Assembly (NCBI GenBank): GCA_964637655.1
Contig: CAZWUZ010000011.1
Coordinates: 1-20,783 of the forward strand
DNA from: CAZWUZ01 sp964637655 [NCBI: uncultured bacterium]
GTDB taxonomy: Bacteria > DAOPZR01
Direction of reading: 5' to 3'
DNA length: 20,783 bases
Part shown: positions 1 to 6,134 of the stretch, in pieces
Layout of the letters: the number at the start of each line of letters is the position of its first letter
Numbering within the stretch: the stretch's first letter is position 1
The notes under the pieces: generated by a model
Databases searched by the model: none
Told to the model about the DNA's origin: nothing
The model's input: the letters and a program-made list of their open reading frames with translations, nothing else
Translations under genes and position numbers: made by a program

Positions 1-1
1 G

Positions 2-445
2 CAGTCGAACCCGGCGCGACTCGCGGTGCAACTGTTCCCGGTCATCCAGTCGGTCGACAGCATCGACCTGGCGCGGCGCCTGTCGCGGCTTGCCGGAGAA
101 CTGAAAAAGACGCCCGAGGTGTTCGCGCAGGTCAATACCTCGGGCGAGGCGAGCAAGTCGGGCATGGCGCCGGAAGCGGTGGGTGAGTTTTTTGCCGCGG
201 CGGGCGAACTGCCGCACCTGCGCTGGCGCGGGCTGATGACCATCGGGCCGCTGTGCGATGATGAGCGGACGGTGCGCGCGGCCTTTGCGCGGCTGCGCAG
301 TTGCCGCGACGACGCGGCCCGGCAGTTCCCGGCGCTGGCGCTGACGGAACTGTCGATGGGGATGACGGACGATTATCACTGGGCGATCGCGGAAGGCGCG
401 ACGGTGGTGCGCATCGGGCGCGCGCTGTTCGGCGACCGGGGCTGA
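2..445 (+). CDS. yggS: YggS/PROSC-family PLP-binding protein (C-terminal part)
   Basis: The start lies upstream of the window. The visible 147 codons are the C-terminal part of the YggS/PLPBP (alanine-racemase N-terminal-like) family, cytoplasmic PLP-binding proteins involved in vitamin B6 and amino-acid homeostasis. Family signatures seen are QSN right at the window edge (bases 2-10, reading Q-S-N-P), FPVIQSVDS, VNTSGEASKSGM, the strand GLMTIGP, and the C-terminal phosphate-binding stretch LSMGMTDDY...GATVVRIGRALFG. The PLP-binding lysine would lie upstream of the window. The stop codon is 10 bases before proC, and a YggS-ProC-YggT order is very common in bacteria. An internal GTG at 26 is not the real start, because family sequence continues upstream of it. 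Family assignment is firm; the exact physiological role is not known from sequence. Confidence 0.93.
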   Translation, partial: QSNPARLAVQLFPVIQSVDSIDLARRLSRLAGELKKTPEVFAQVNTSGEASKSGMAPEAVGEFFAAAGELPHLRWRGLMTIGPLCDDERTVRAAFARLRSCRDDAARQFPALALTELSMGMTDDYHWAIAEGATVVRIGRALFGDRG

Positions 446-455
446 GGAGGCGACG

Positions 456-1256
456 ATGCTGATATTCCATGGCGGCGGGGTGATGGCGGAGGCCATCCTG
501 CGGCGGCTGCTGGCGGAGGGGTATGACCCCGACACGCTCGCGGTTATCGAGCGCCGCGCGGAACGCGTCGACGAACTTGCGGGAAAGTACGCGGTGCGCA
601 CGGCCGCCGCGGCGGCGGAACTCGACCTGGCAAAAGCGACGGTTATCCTCGCGGTCAAGCCGCAGGACGCGGCGGTGGCACTGACGGAACTGGCGGCAGC
701 GCCCCCGGCCCTGCTCATCTCCATCTGTGCCGGGCTGACCACCGCCTACCTCGAAGCGCGCCTCGGGGGGGAGACGCCCGTGGTGCGGGCGATGCCCAAT
801 ACCCCCGCGCTCATCGGCCATGCCATGACCGCGCTGGTCGCGGGGAAGCATGCCGGGGCGGAGCATCTGCGCGCGGCGGAGAAATTGTTCGCCTGTGTCG
901 GACAGACGGCGGTGCTCGCCGAGGAGCGGCTGATGGATGCGGTGACGGCGCTTTCCGGAAGCGGGCCTGCCTACCTCTTCGCGCTGGCGCGCGACCTCGT
1001 CGCGGCGGGAGTGGCGCAGGGATTGGCCGCCCCGGTCGCCGCGCAGCTGGCGCAGCAGACGCTGATTGGCGCCGCACAGTTGTGGCGCGAGACGGAACTG
1101 TCGCCCGAGCAGCTCATCGCGCAGGTGAAGAGCAAGCGCGGGACGACCGAGGCGGCGCTCAACGTGCTGGCGGAGAAGAACTGGTCGGGTATCATGCACG
1201 AGGCGGTGGCGGCCGCTGCGAAGCGCGCCAATGAACTCGCCACGGAGGCGCGCTGA
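456..1256 (+). CDS. proC: Pyrroline-5-carboxylate reductase
   Basis: This 266-aa protein has the usual ProC length and catalyses the last step of proline synthesis, NAD(P)H-dependent reduction of pyrroline-5-carboxylate. The N-terminal Rossmann signature is GGGVMAEAIL, followed by VILAVKPQD, VVRAMPNTPALIG and the dimer/catalytic segment ALSGSGPAYLFAL. The C-terminal family motif, normally SPGGTT or SKGGTT, reads SKRGTTEAAL here, so one loop glycine is replaced by arginine. The ATG at 456 is preceded by a GAGGAGG-type ribosome site at about 445-451. The stop TGA (1254-1256) overlaps the ATG of a small ORF, giving TGATG. It sits between yggS and yggT as in many genomes. The call is secure; whether the Arg substitution changes activity is unknown. 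Confidence 0.95.
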   Translation: MLIFHGGGVMAEAILRRLLAEGYDPDTLAVIERRAERVDELAGKYAVRTAAAAAELDLAKATVILAVKPQDAAVALTELAAAPPALLISICAGLTTAYLEARLGGETPVVRAMPNTPALIGHAMTALVAGKHAGAEHLRAAEKLFACVGQTAVLAEERLMDAVTALSGSGPAYLFALARDLVAAGVAQGLAAPVAAQLAQQTLIGAAQLWRETELSPEQLIAQVKSKRGTTEAALNVLAEKNWSGIMHEAVAAAAKRANELATEAR

Positions 1257-1339
1257 TGCGCCGCCTCCTGTACCCCCAAAGCGTGCAGCGCATCGCCGTG
1301 CCGGCTTCGCGCGGCACCGGCCGTCCGGCGGAGGCGCGC
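1244..1339 (+). promoter_or_regulatory. Possible competing RNA stems masking the yggT ribosome site
   Basis: Arm A (1244-1253) and arm C (1330-1339) are identical, GGAGGCGCGC. Arm B (1258-1268, GCGCCGCCTCC) can pair with either: seven base pairs, one bulged C at 1261, then three more pairs. A:B has a four-base loop TGAT holding the proC stop and the next start. B:C would cover GGAGG at 1330-1334, which sits eight bases before the yggT GTG. A small hairpin GTGCCG/CGGCAC (1298-1303 with 1312-1317) lies between. The pairing is read directly from the sequence; a regulatory role is inference, and in GC-rich DNA it may be incidental. Confidence 0.35.
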
Positions 1340-1342
1340 TGA
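1256..1342 (+). CDS. Putative 28-aa ORF coupled between proC and yggT
   Basis: The ORF starts MRRLLYPQSVQRIAVP and ends in PAEAR. Its ATG overlaps the proC stop (TGATG) and is preceded by a GGAGG Shine-Dalgarno core at 1244-1248, seven bases away. Its TGA (1340-1342) directly abuts the GTG of yggT. It is in the same frame as yggT, so it is an in-frame upstream extension interrupted by one TGA. No family is recognised. It may be a translated coupling ORF or leader peptide rather than a functional protein. In favour: every neighbouring junction is also an overlap or abutment. Against: very short length, GC-rich arginine-heavy composition, and origin from what looks like a short duplication or insertion. 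Confidence 0.4.
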   Translation: MRRLLYPQSVQRIAVPASRGTGRPAEAR

Positions 1343-1660
1343 GTGTTCATCATCGCGAATTTTCTTACGGCCTTCGCCACGGTGCTGGGCATGGTGCTGA
1401 CGGTCTACACCTGGATGTTCATCATCAGTGCGCTGCTCTCGTGGGTCAATCCCGACCCGTATAACCCCATCGTGCGATTCCTGCGCCAGGCGACGGAACC
1501 GGTGCTCTTCCGCCTGCGCAATCGCCTCCCCTTCCTGTTCATGGGGGGGCTCGACCTGTCGCCGCTGGCGGCCATCCTCATCCTCGTCTTCCTCGAACAG
1601 TTCCTCGTCGGGTCGCTGCGCCAGGCGGCCATCATCATCGCACAGCAGGTGCCGCTGTGA
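1343..1660 (+). CDS. yggT: YggT family integral membrane protein
   Basis: This 105-aa protein has the single-unit YggT layout: a hydrophobic N-terminal segment (about residues 2-33), the family motif ALLSWVNPDPYNPIVRFL (about 30-47), a polar linker with TEPVLFRLRNRLP, and a second membrane segment (about 68-98). YggT proteins are inner-membrane proteins, linked in some species to osmotic stress or cell division and usually encoded near proC/yggS. The start is the GTG at 1343: family members begin with an MF-type N-terminus followed by NFL, exactly as here, and GGAGG lies eight bases upstream. The stop overlaps the next gene's GTG (GTGA at 1657-1660). The biochemical function is unknown. Confidence 0.9.
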   Translation: MFIIANFLTAFATVLGMVLTVYTWMFIISALLSWVNPDPYNPIVRFLRQATEPVLFRLRNRLPFLFMGGLDLSPLAAILILVFLEQFLVGSLRQAAIIIAQQVPL

Positions 1661-1932
1661 GCGCCATCCTGGCCGTGCAGGTGCAGCCGGCGGCGAAGCA
1701 GACGCGCCTCGTCGGCCCGTATGGCGACGGCATCAAGGTGCAGGTGGCGGCGGCGCCCGAGAAGGGGCTGGCCAATCGCGCGCTCTGCCGTTTTCTCGCG
1801 GACCTGCTGGCAGTGCCGGCCGCGGCGGTGACGGTCACGGCGGGTGATACCGGGCGGCGCAAGCGGGTGCGCATCGACGGGCTCGATGCCGCCACGCTGC
1901 GGCAGCGGCTCGCGGCGGCGGGAGCGGCCTGA
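1657..1932 (+). CDS. DUF167 (YggU) family protein
   Basis: This 91-aa small cytoplasmic protein belongs to the DUF167/YggU family, whose function is not established. Visible family features are the N-terminal strand VQVQPAAKQT (family pattern V.V.P.A...), the central IKVQVAAAPEKGLANRALCRFLADLL (family KV.V.APP..GKAN..L..FLA) and the segment VTVTAGDTGRRKRVRIDG (family V.L..G..SR.K.V.I.G). The usual serine of the SR.K segment is a glycine here. The start is GTG at 1657, overlapping the yggT stop; the stop overlaps the M20 peptidase ATG (TGATG at 1930-1934). YggT followed by DUF167 is a widespread arrangement. Confidence 0.9.
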   Translation: MSAILAVQVQPAAKQTRLVGPYGDGIKVQVAAAPEKGLANRALCRFLADLLAVPAAAVTVTAGDTGRRKRVRIDGLDAATLRQRLAAAGAA

Positions 1933-3044
1933 TGCGTGCCGTTGTCGACCGCGACGCGGTGCTGCGCGATTTCCTCGACCTCGTGCGCATCGACAGCGAG
2001 AGCGGGCACGAGCGCGCGGTCGCCGACTGGCTCGCCCCGCGCCTCACGGAACTGGGCGGCAGCGTGCAATTCGACAACGCCGCGGCCGCGACCGGCGGCG
2101 ACTGCGGCAACCTCATCGCGCAGTTTCCCGGTGATGCGCGTCCCGCGCTGCTCTTTGCGGCGCACATGGACACGGTCAAACCGGGGCGCGGCATCAACCC
2201 GGTGGTGGAAGGCAACCGCGTACGCAGCGACGGCACGACCATTCTCGGGGCGGATGACAAGGCGGGCATTGCCGCCATCCTCGCCGCGCTGCGCCACGCT
2301 CCCGCGGACCGCCGCCCGCCGCTCGATGTCGTCTTCACCGTTTCCGAGGAGACGGGACTGATGGGCGCCAAGGAACTGGCACCGTCGCTGCTGCGCGCGC
2401 GCGCCGGCTATATCCTCGACGCCGAGGGCCCGGTCGGCGCGGTGACGGTGGCCGCCCCCGCGCATGAACATTACCATGTCATCACGCGCGGCAAGGCGGC
2501 GCATGCGGGCATCGCCCCGGGCGACGGGCGCAATGCCATCCGCGCGCTGGCGCAGGCGGTGGCCCGCTTCCCGCAGGGGGCGCTGGCCGAGGACACGACG
2601 GCGAATATCGGCAGCATCGGGGGCGGCACCGCGCGCAACATCGTCGCGGCGGAAGCATGGGTCGACGGCGAGGTGCGCTCGCACCGCCCGGACGAATTGC
2701 GCCGGCAGGTGGAGAGCATCCGCGCCATCACCGCCGAGGTCGCGGCGCAGACCGGGGTGACCATGACGGTGCGCACTGAGCGCCAGTACGCGGCTTTTGC
2801 CGTTCCGGCTGCGCACCCGCTGCTCGCGGCGGTACTCGACGCGCTCCCCCCGGAGCGCCCGCTGCGCATGCAGTCGAGCAATGGCGGCAGCGACGCCAAC
2901 ATCCTCAACGCGCTGGGCATCACCACGGTCGTGCTGGCCGCGGCTTTCGCCAACGTGCACACGACGGAGGAATATGTCGACCTCGACGAACTGACCGCTT
3001 CCGCACAGCTGCTGACAGACATCATGGAGCACTGGTCACGATGA
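1932..3044 (+). CDS. M20-family zinc peptidase, PepT-like
   Basis: This 370-aa predicted cytoplasmic dizinc aminopeptidase has the PepT-like (YqjE-type) M20 layout. Metal-site motifs are AAHMDTV (His78, Asp80), GADDKAG (bridging Asp108/109), VSEETGLMGAK (Glu139 catalytic base, Glu140 ligand), LDAEGP (Asp163) and the C-terminal VHTTEEYV (His ligand). GKAAHAG (about 189-195) begins the dimerisation/lid domain, and SSNGGSDANIL is the family-typical substrate-loop motif. All expected ligands are present, so it should be active on small peptides or N-acyl substrates; the exact substrate cannot be read. The start overlaps the DUF167 stop (TGATG), and the end overlaps the TPR gene by four bases (ATGA). 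Confidence 0.93.
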   Translation: MRAVVDRDAVLRDFLDLVRIDSESGHERAVADWLAPRLTELGGSVQFDNAAAATGGDCGNLIAQFPGDARPALLFAAHMDTVKPGRGINPVVEGNRVRSDGTTILGADDKAGIAAILAALRHAPADRRPPLDVVFTVSEETGLMGAKELAPSLLRARAGYILDAEGPVGAVTVAAPAHEHYHVITRGKAAHAGIAPGDGRNAIRALAQAVARFPQGALAEDTTANIGSIGGGTARNIVAAEAWVDGEVRSHRPDELRRQVESIRAITAEVAAQTGVTMTVRTERQYAAFAVPAAHPLLAAVLDALPPERPLRMQSSNGGSDANILNALGITTVVLAAAFANVHTTEEYVDLDELTASAQLLTDIMEHWSR

Positions 3045-4882
3045 ATATGCGGTTGTACGTGCGCGCGGCGGCGGCGGCGGCGGTGCTCGTGGCGCTGGCC
3101 GTCCCGGCCGGCGCGGCAGAGAACGCGCGCGACTACTATACCGACGGCATGGCCGCGCTGGCCGACGGGCAGCTGCTGACCGCGGAGACGGCGCTGCGGC
3201 GCGCGGTGGCCATCAACCCCTACTACGCGGACGCGCATCTCGCGCTGGGGCGGCTGCTGCTTGATACCGGGCGCTGCACCGACGCGGTCGCTTCCTGCAG
3301 CACGGCGGTCGCCATCGCCCCGACCGACCCGGACGCCGCCTGCTGGCTGGGCCGCGCCTACCGCGTGCTGGGCGACGATACCGCGGCGGCGGCGCAGTTT
3401 GCCGCGGCGCTGGCGCTCGACCCGGGTCATCGCGAGGCGCGGCTGCACGAGGCACTGCGCCGGCAGGCGGCAGGTGATGCGCGGGGTGCGTTGCAGCTGC
3501 TCAGGCGGCTCGAGGAGATGGCACCCGACTATGCGCCGCTCTACCTCGTCCGGGCTGATATTCGCGCGGCGCGGGGCGAGGCGCGCGCTGCGCTCGCTGA
3601 TTACCGTCGGGCCTGGACGCTGTCCCCCCTGACCGCGCATGGTGAGGCCTACCTGCGGCAGCTGCTGGCGCTGGCGCAGTATGCGCAGGCGGATACTGTG
3701 GCGCAGCAGGTGCTCGCGCGCGACCCGAATAACCGCAATGCGCATCTCGCGCGGGCGCAGGCGGCACTGGCGGCCGGGCAGCCGTTGCCGGCAGCGACGG
3801 CCGCGGCACTGGGCGAAGCGGGGCTCACGCATGCCTACCTGCTCGGACTCGCGGCACGACAGCGCGGGGATACGACCGCGCAACTCGAATACTTTGCCGC
3901 CGCGGTGGCGGCTGACGAATACGATCCGTTCGCCCGGCTGCTCTACGAACAGGTGGCGCAGGCCATTCTCCGTGCCGACCATCCGCAGCGTCGCGCGCTC
4001 GGTGAGTGGCGGCTGCGCCAGGCGCGACGGGCGGTGGAACGCGGCGACGAGGCGGTGACCCGCTGGCACTTTGATCGTGCCATTGCGCTCGATCCGCAGT
4101 CGGCGCCCGCGCGCTTCACCTATGGACGTTTCCTGCAGCGGCGCGGACTGCTGCAGGCGGCCCAGCGCCACCTTGATGCGGCGGTCGATCTGCAGTCGCG
4201 CAGTTCGCTCTACCGCGATATCGCCGACGAAAACCGGGCGCGGCGCGAACGCGGCTATGATGCGCGCGCGGGCGTGCGGCCGGTGCCGCCGCCGCCGCTG
4301 CGGGTCGCCATCTGCCTGTATGATGACGGGGCCGGCGACTGCCTGCACCCGCTGGCCGCTGACCTGCTCGGCGAAGAACTGGCGGCATTTTTCATCCAGC
4401 AGCCGCAGGTGACGGTCAGTGCGCGCCCGACGGGACTGCGCGAACTGACCCTCGCGGAGGCGGAGGCGCTGGCCGGCAATGCCGACCTGCTCATTTACGC
4501 GCGCCTGACGGAGGGCGAAGAGCAGGGTACGCTGACCGGGGTAGTCGTGTATCGCGCCGACAACCGCGTGCGGCCGCTCAACCTGCGCGAGCGCGGGCTG
4601 CGCTGGTATGACGAACTCTGCCGCCGGGCGCGGCGCGAGGCGGAAATGCTGCTGCCGCGCGCGGGCGAGATCCTGCAGCTCGACGGCGCGGAGATCATCA
4701 TTAACCTCGGCGCGGCGCACGGGCTGCAGACGGGCGACCGGCTGCAGGCGGGTGCGGCGCAGGTGGCGCTGCAGGTGCAGGAAACAGGGGAATATCTCGC
4801 ACGCTGTGCGGCGGTGCACCGGCAGGATGTCGACCGGCTGCGCCGCCGCGACCGGGTGCACCAGGTACAGGACGGACCATGA
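3041..4882 (+). CDS. Exported TPR protein with CsgG/FlgO-like and FlgT-C-like C-terminus
   Basis: The 613-aa product has an alanine-rich signal peptide (about 1-25, ending VPAGAAE), then at least five tetratricopeptide units from about residue 28 to 205 (pattern A...L..A...P....A...LG). More degenerate repeats follow at about 255-300 and 330-395. From about residue 420 (PLRVAICLYDD) to 540 a segment resembles the CsgG/FlgO/LpoB fold: first strand, LADLLGEELAAFF helix, and ADLLIYARLTEG strand. The end (EIIINLGAAHGLQTGDRL, about 547-564) resembles the FlgT C-terminal small beta domain. Role is inferred: a periplasmic scaffold for an envelope complex. There is no lipobox cysteine. It overlaps both neighbours by ATGA. 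A GGC tract at 3067-3083 encodes the alanine run of the signal peptide. Confidence 0.8.
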   Translation: MNMRLYVRAAAAAAVLVALAVPAGAAENARDYYTDGMAALADGQLLTAETALRRAVAINPYYADAHLALGRLLLDTGRCTDAVASCSTAVAIAPTDPDAACWLGRAYRVLGDDTAAAAQFAAALALDPGHREARLHEALRRQAAGDARGALQLLRRLEEMAPDYAPLYLVRADIRAARGEARAALADYRRAWTLSPLTAHGEAYLRQLLALAQYAQADTVAQQVLARDPNNRNAHLARAQAALAAGQPLPAATAAALGEAGLTHAYLLGLAARQRGDTTAQLEYFAAAVAADEYDPFARLLYEQVAQAILRADHPQRRALGEWRLRQARRAVERGDEAVTRWHFDRAIALDPQSAPARFTYGRFLQRRGLLQAAQRHLDAAVDLQSRSSLYRDIADENRARRERGYDARAGVRPVPPPPLRVAICLYDDGAGDCLHPLAADLLGEELAAFFIQQPQVTVSARPTGLRELTLAEAEALAGNADLLIYARLTEGEEQGTLTGVVVYRADNRVRPLNLRERGLRWYDELCRRARREAEMLLPRAGEILQLDGAEIIINLGAAHGLQTGDRLQAGAAQVALQVQETGEYLARCAAVHRQDVDRLRRRDRVHQVQDGP

Positions 4883-5253
4883 ACGGGAGCGCGGACATGA
4901 AAGTGGAATTCGGCACGGACAAGCAGGTCATCGACGGGATCACGGTGCTCGCGGTGCGCGGGCGGGTGGACGCCTTCGTCTATTCGCTCTTCCGCGACCG
5001 GCTCACCGAGGCCATCGACGAGGGAGAACAGAAACTCGTCCTCGACCTGACGCAGACGGAGAATATCAACACCACCTGTGTCGGACTCATCGTCAGCCGC
5101 ATGAAACAGTGTCGCGATATGGGGGGCGATGTCAAACTCGCCGGACCGTCCGACTACCTGCGCCGCATCCTGCAGCTTATCGGCGTGGTCAAGGTGTTCG
5201 AAATCTTTCCCGACGCGCCGCAGGCGGCGCGCGCGTTCAACCCGCAGCCGTGA
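4879..5253 (+). CDS. STAS-domain protein, anti-sigma-factor-antagonist-like
   Basis: At 124 aa this is a single STAS domain of the SpoIIAA/RsbV type: strands GITVLAVRGRVDA and KLVLDLTQTENIN, helix GLIVSRMKQCRDMGG, strand DVKLAGP, then LRRILQLIGVVKVFEIFPD. Such proteins bind anti-sigma kinases and are switched by phosphorylation of a serine in a D-S/S-S-G loop. Here that loop reads ENINTTCVGL, with Thr65-Thr66 in place of the usual Asp-Ser. Two starts fit: ATG 4879 (ATGA overlap with the TPR gene, AGGA six bases upstream) or ATG 4897 (GGGAG at 4885-4889, seven bases upstream, giving 118 aa). The second has the stronger ribosome site. No partner kinase or sigma factor is in the window. Confidence 0.88.
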   Translation: MNGSADMKVEFGTDKQVIDGITVLAVRGRVDAFVYSLFRDRLTEAIDEGEQKLVLDLTQTENINTTCVGLIVSRMKQCRDMGGDVKLAGPSDYLRRILQLIGVVKVFEIFPDAPQAARAFNPQP

Positions 5254-6134
5254 ATACGCCCGTGTGGCCGGGTGATGCGCAGGTGATTACCGGCCGTACC
5301 CGCCTGCTCGGTATCATCGGCTGGCCGCTCACCTACACGCTCTCGCCGGGCTTCCAGAATGCCGGGCTGCGCGCCGCCGGGCTCGACTACGCGTATCTGC
5401 CGTTTCCCGTCGCGGATGCCGAATTCGACCGCGCGCTGGCGGGACTGCGGGCGCTGCACGTGCGCGGATTCAATGTCACCATCCCCTACAAGGAGCGCAT
5501 CCTGCCGCTGCTCGACGCGGTCGACCCGGTGGCGGCCGCCATCGGTGCGGTCAACACGGTGGTTGCTGACGCGGAGAACCGCTGGACCGGGTACAATACC
5601 GATGTCGACGGGTTTCGCGCCGGGCTGCCCGACCCGGAGGCGCTGCGCGGGGCGGCCTGTGTCATCGTCGGCGCCGGGGGCGCAGCGCGTGCGGTGGCAG
5701 CGGCGCTGACGGCAATTCCTGTCGGGGGCATCACGCTGTACGACCCAGTGACCGAACGGGCCCAGGCGCTGGCGGCACACTTCATGCAGCAGGCGCCCGC
5801 GGTGGTCACGATGGTGGCGCGCTCGCGCGAGGGACTGGCGGCGGCGGTCGCCGCGGCGGCGCTGACGGTCAATGCCTCGCCGCTCGGTCTGCACGCTGAC
5901 GACCCGCTGCCGCTCGATGCGGTGTGGCTGGCGCGTGGCAGCATGTACTACGACCTGGTCTATCAGCCGGAACCGACGCCGATGATGCGTGCCGCGGCGG
6001 CGCGCGGCGCAGTGGCCGTGGGCGGGCGGGAAATGCTGCTGCAGCAGGGAGCGCGTGCCTTTGCGCTCTGGACGGGAGAACAGCCACCGCTCGATATCAT
6101 GCGCGTCGCGCTGCAGGCCGCGCTGGAATCGTGA
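5250..6134 (+). CDS. aroE: Shikimate dehydrogenase
   Basis: The 294-aa product is the NADPH-dependent enzyme reducing 3-dehydroshikimate to shikimate in aromatic amino-acid synthesis. Motifs are GWPLTYTLSPGFQNAGL near the N-terminus, FNVTIPYK (catalytic Lys81), GAVNTV (Asn102), GYNTDVDGF (catalytic Asp118), the nucleotide-binding GAGGAARA (141-148), NASPLGL, YDLVYQPEPTPMM and GGREMLLQQGARAFALWTG. The shikimate carboxylate-binding S-x-S is T-x-S here (Thr30, Ser32). The start is the GTG at 5250, overlapping the STAS stop (GTGA); a GTG at 5262 is also in frame. The same frame stays open further upstream, but that is a shadow of the TPR and STAS genes. The stop overlaps the next ATG (TGATG). Confidence 0.95.
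   Translation: MNTPVWPGDAQVITGRTRLLGIIGWPLTYTLSPGFQNAGLRAAGLDYAYLPFPVADAEFDRALAGLRALHVRGFNVTIPYKERILPLLDAVDPVAAAIGAVNTVVADAENRWTGYNTDVDGFRAGLPDPEALRGAACVIVGAGGAARAVAAALTAIPVGGITLYDPVTERAQALAAHFMQQAPAVVTMVARSREGLAAAVAAAALTVNASPLGLHADDPLPLDAVWLARGSMYYDLVYQPEPTPMMRAAAARGAVAVGGREMLLQQGARAFALWTGEQPPLDIMRVALQAALES

Larger units (their letters stand above)
1243..1342 (+). repeat. 14-bp direct repeat bracketing 72 bp at the proC-yggT junction
   Basis: The sequence CGGAGGCGCGCTGA occurs at 1243-1256 and again at 1329-1342. Both copies end in a stop codon: the first is that of proC, the second that of the small ORF. If the 86 bp from 1257 to 1342 were removed, the proC stop would directly abut the yggT GTG, the spacing typical of this gene chain. 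This looks like a short insertion or duplication that regenerated the junction. No terminal inverted repeats of a known mobile element are visible. Confidence 0.6.

Noticed and set aside
3067-3083. GGC microsatellite-like tract as a phase-variation site
   Set aside because: It is a trinucleotide repeat, so length change stays in frame; it simply encodes the alanine run of a signal peptide.
2471-4861. Long minus-strand open frame of 796 codons opposite the M20 and TPR genes
   Set aside because: It is rich in Arg/His/Gln with no recognisable domain and lies opposite two well-supported + strand genes; it is a product of high GC.
4608-5249. Upstream extension of the aroE frame
   Set aside because: It overlaps the TPR and STAS genes, the sequence is Arg-rich, and AroE homology begins only after the GTG at 5250.
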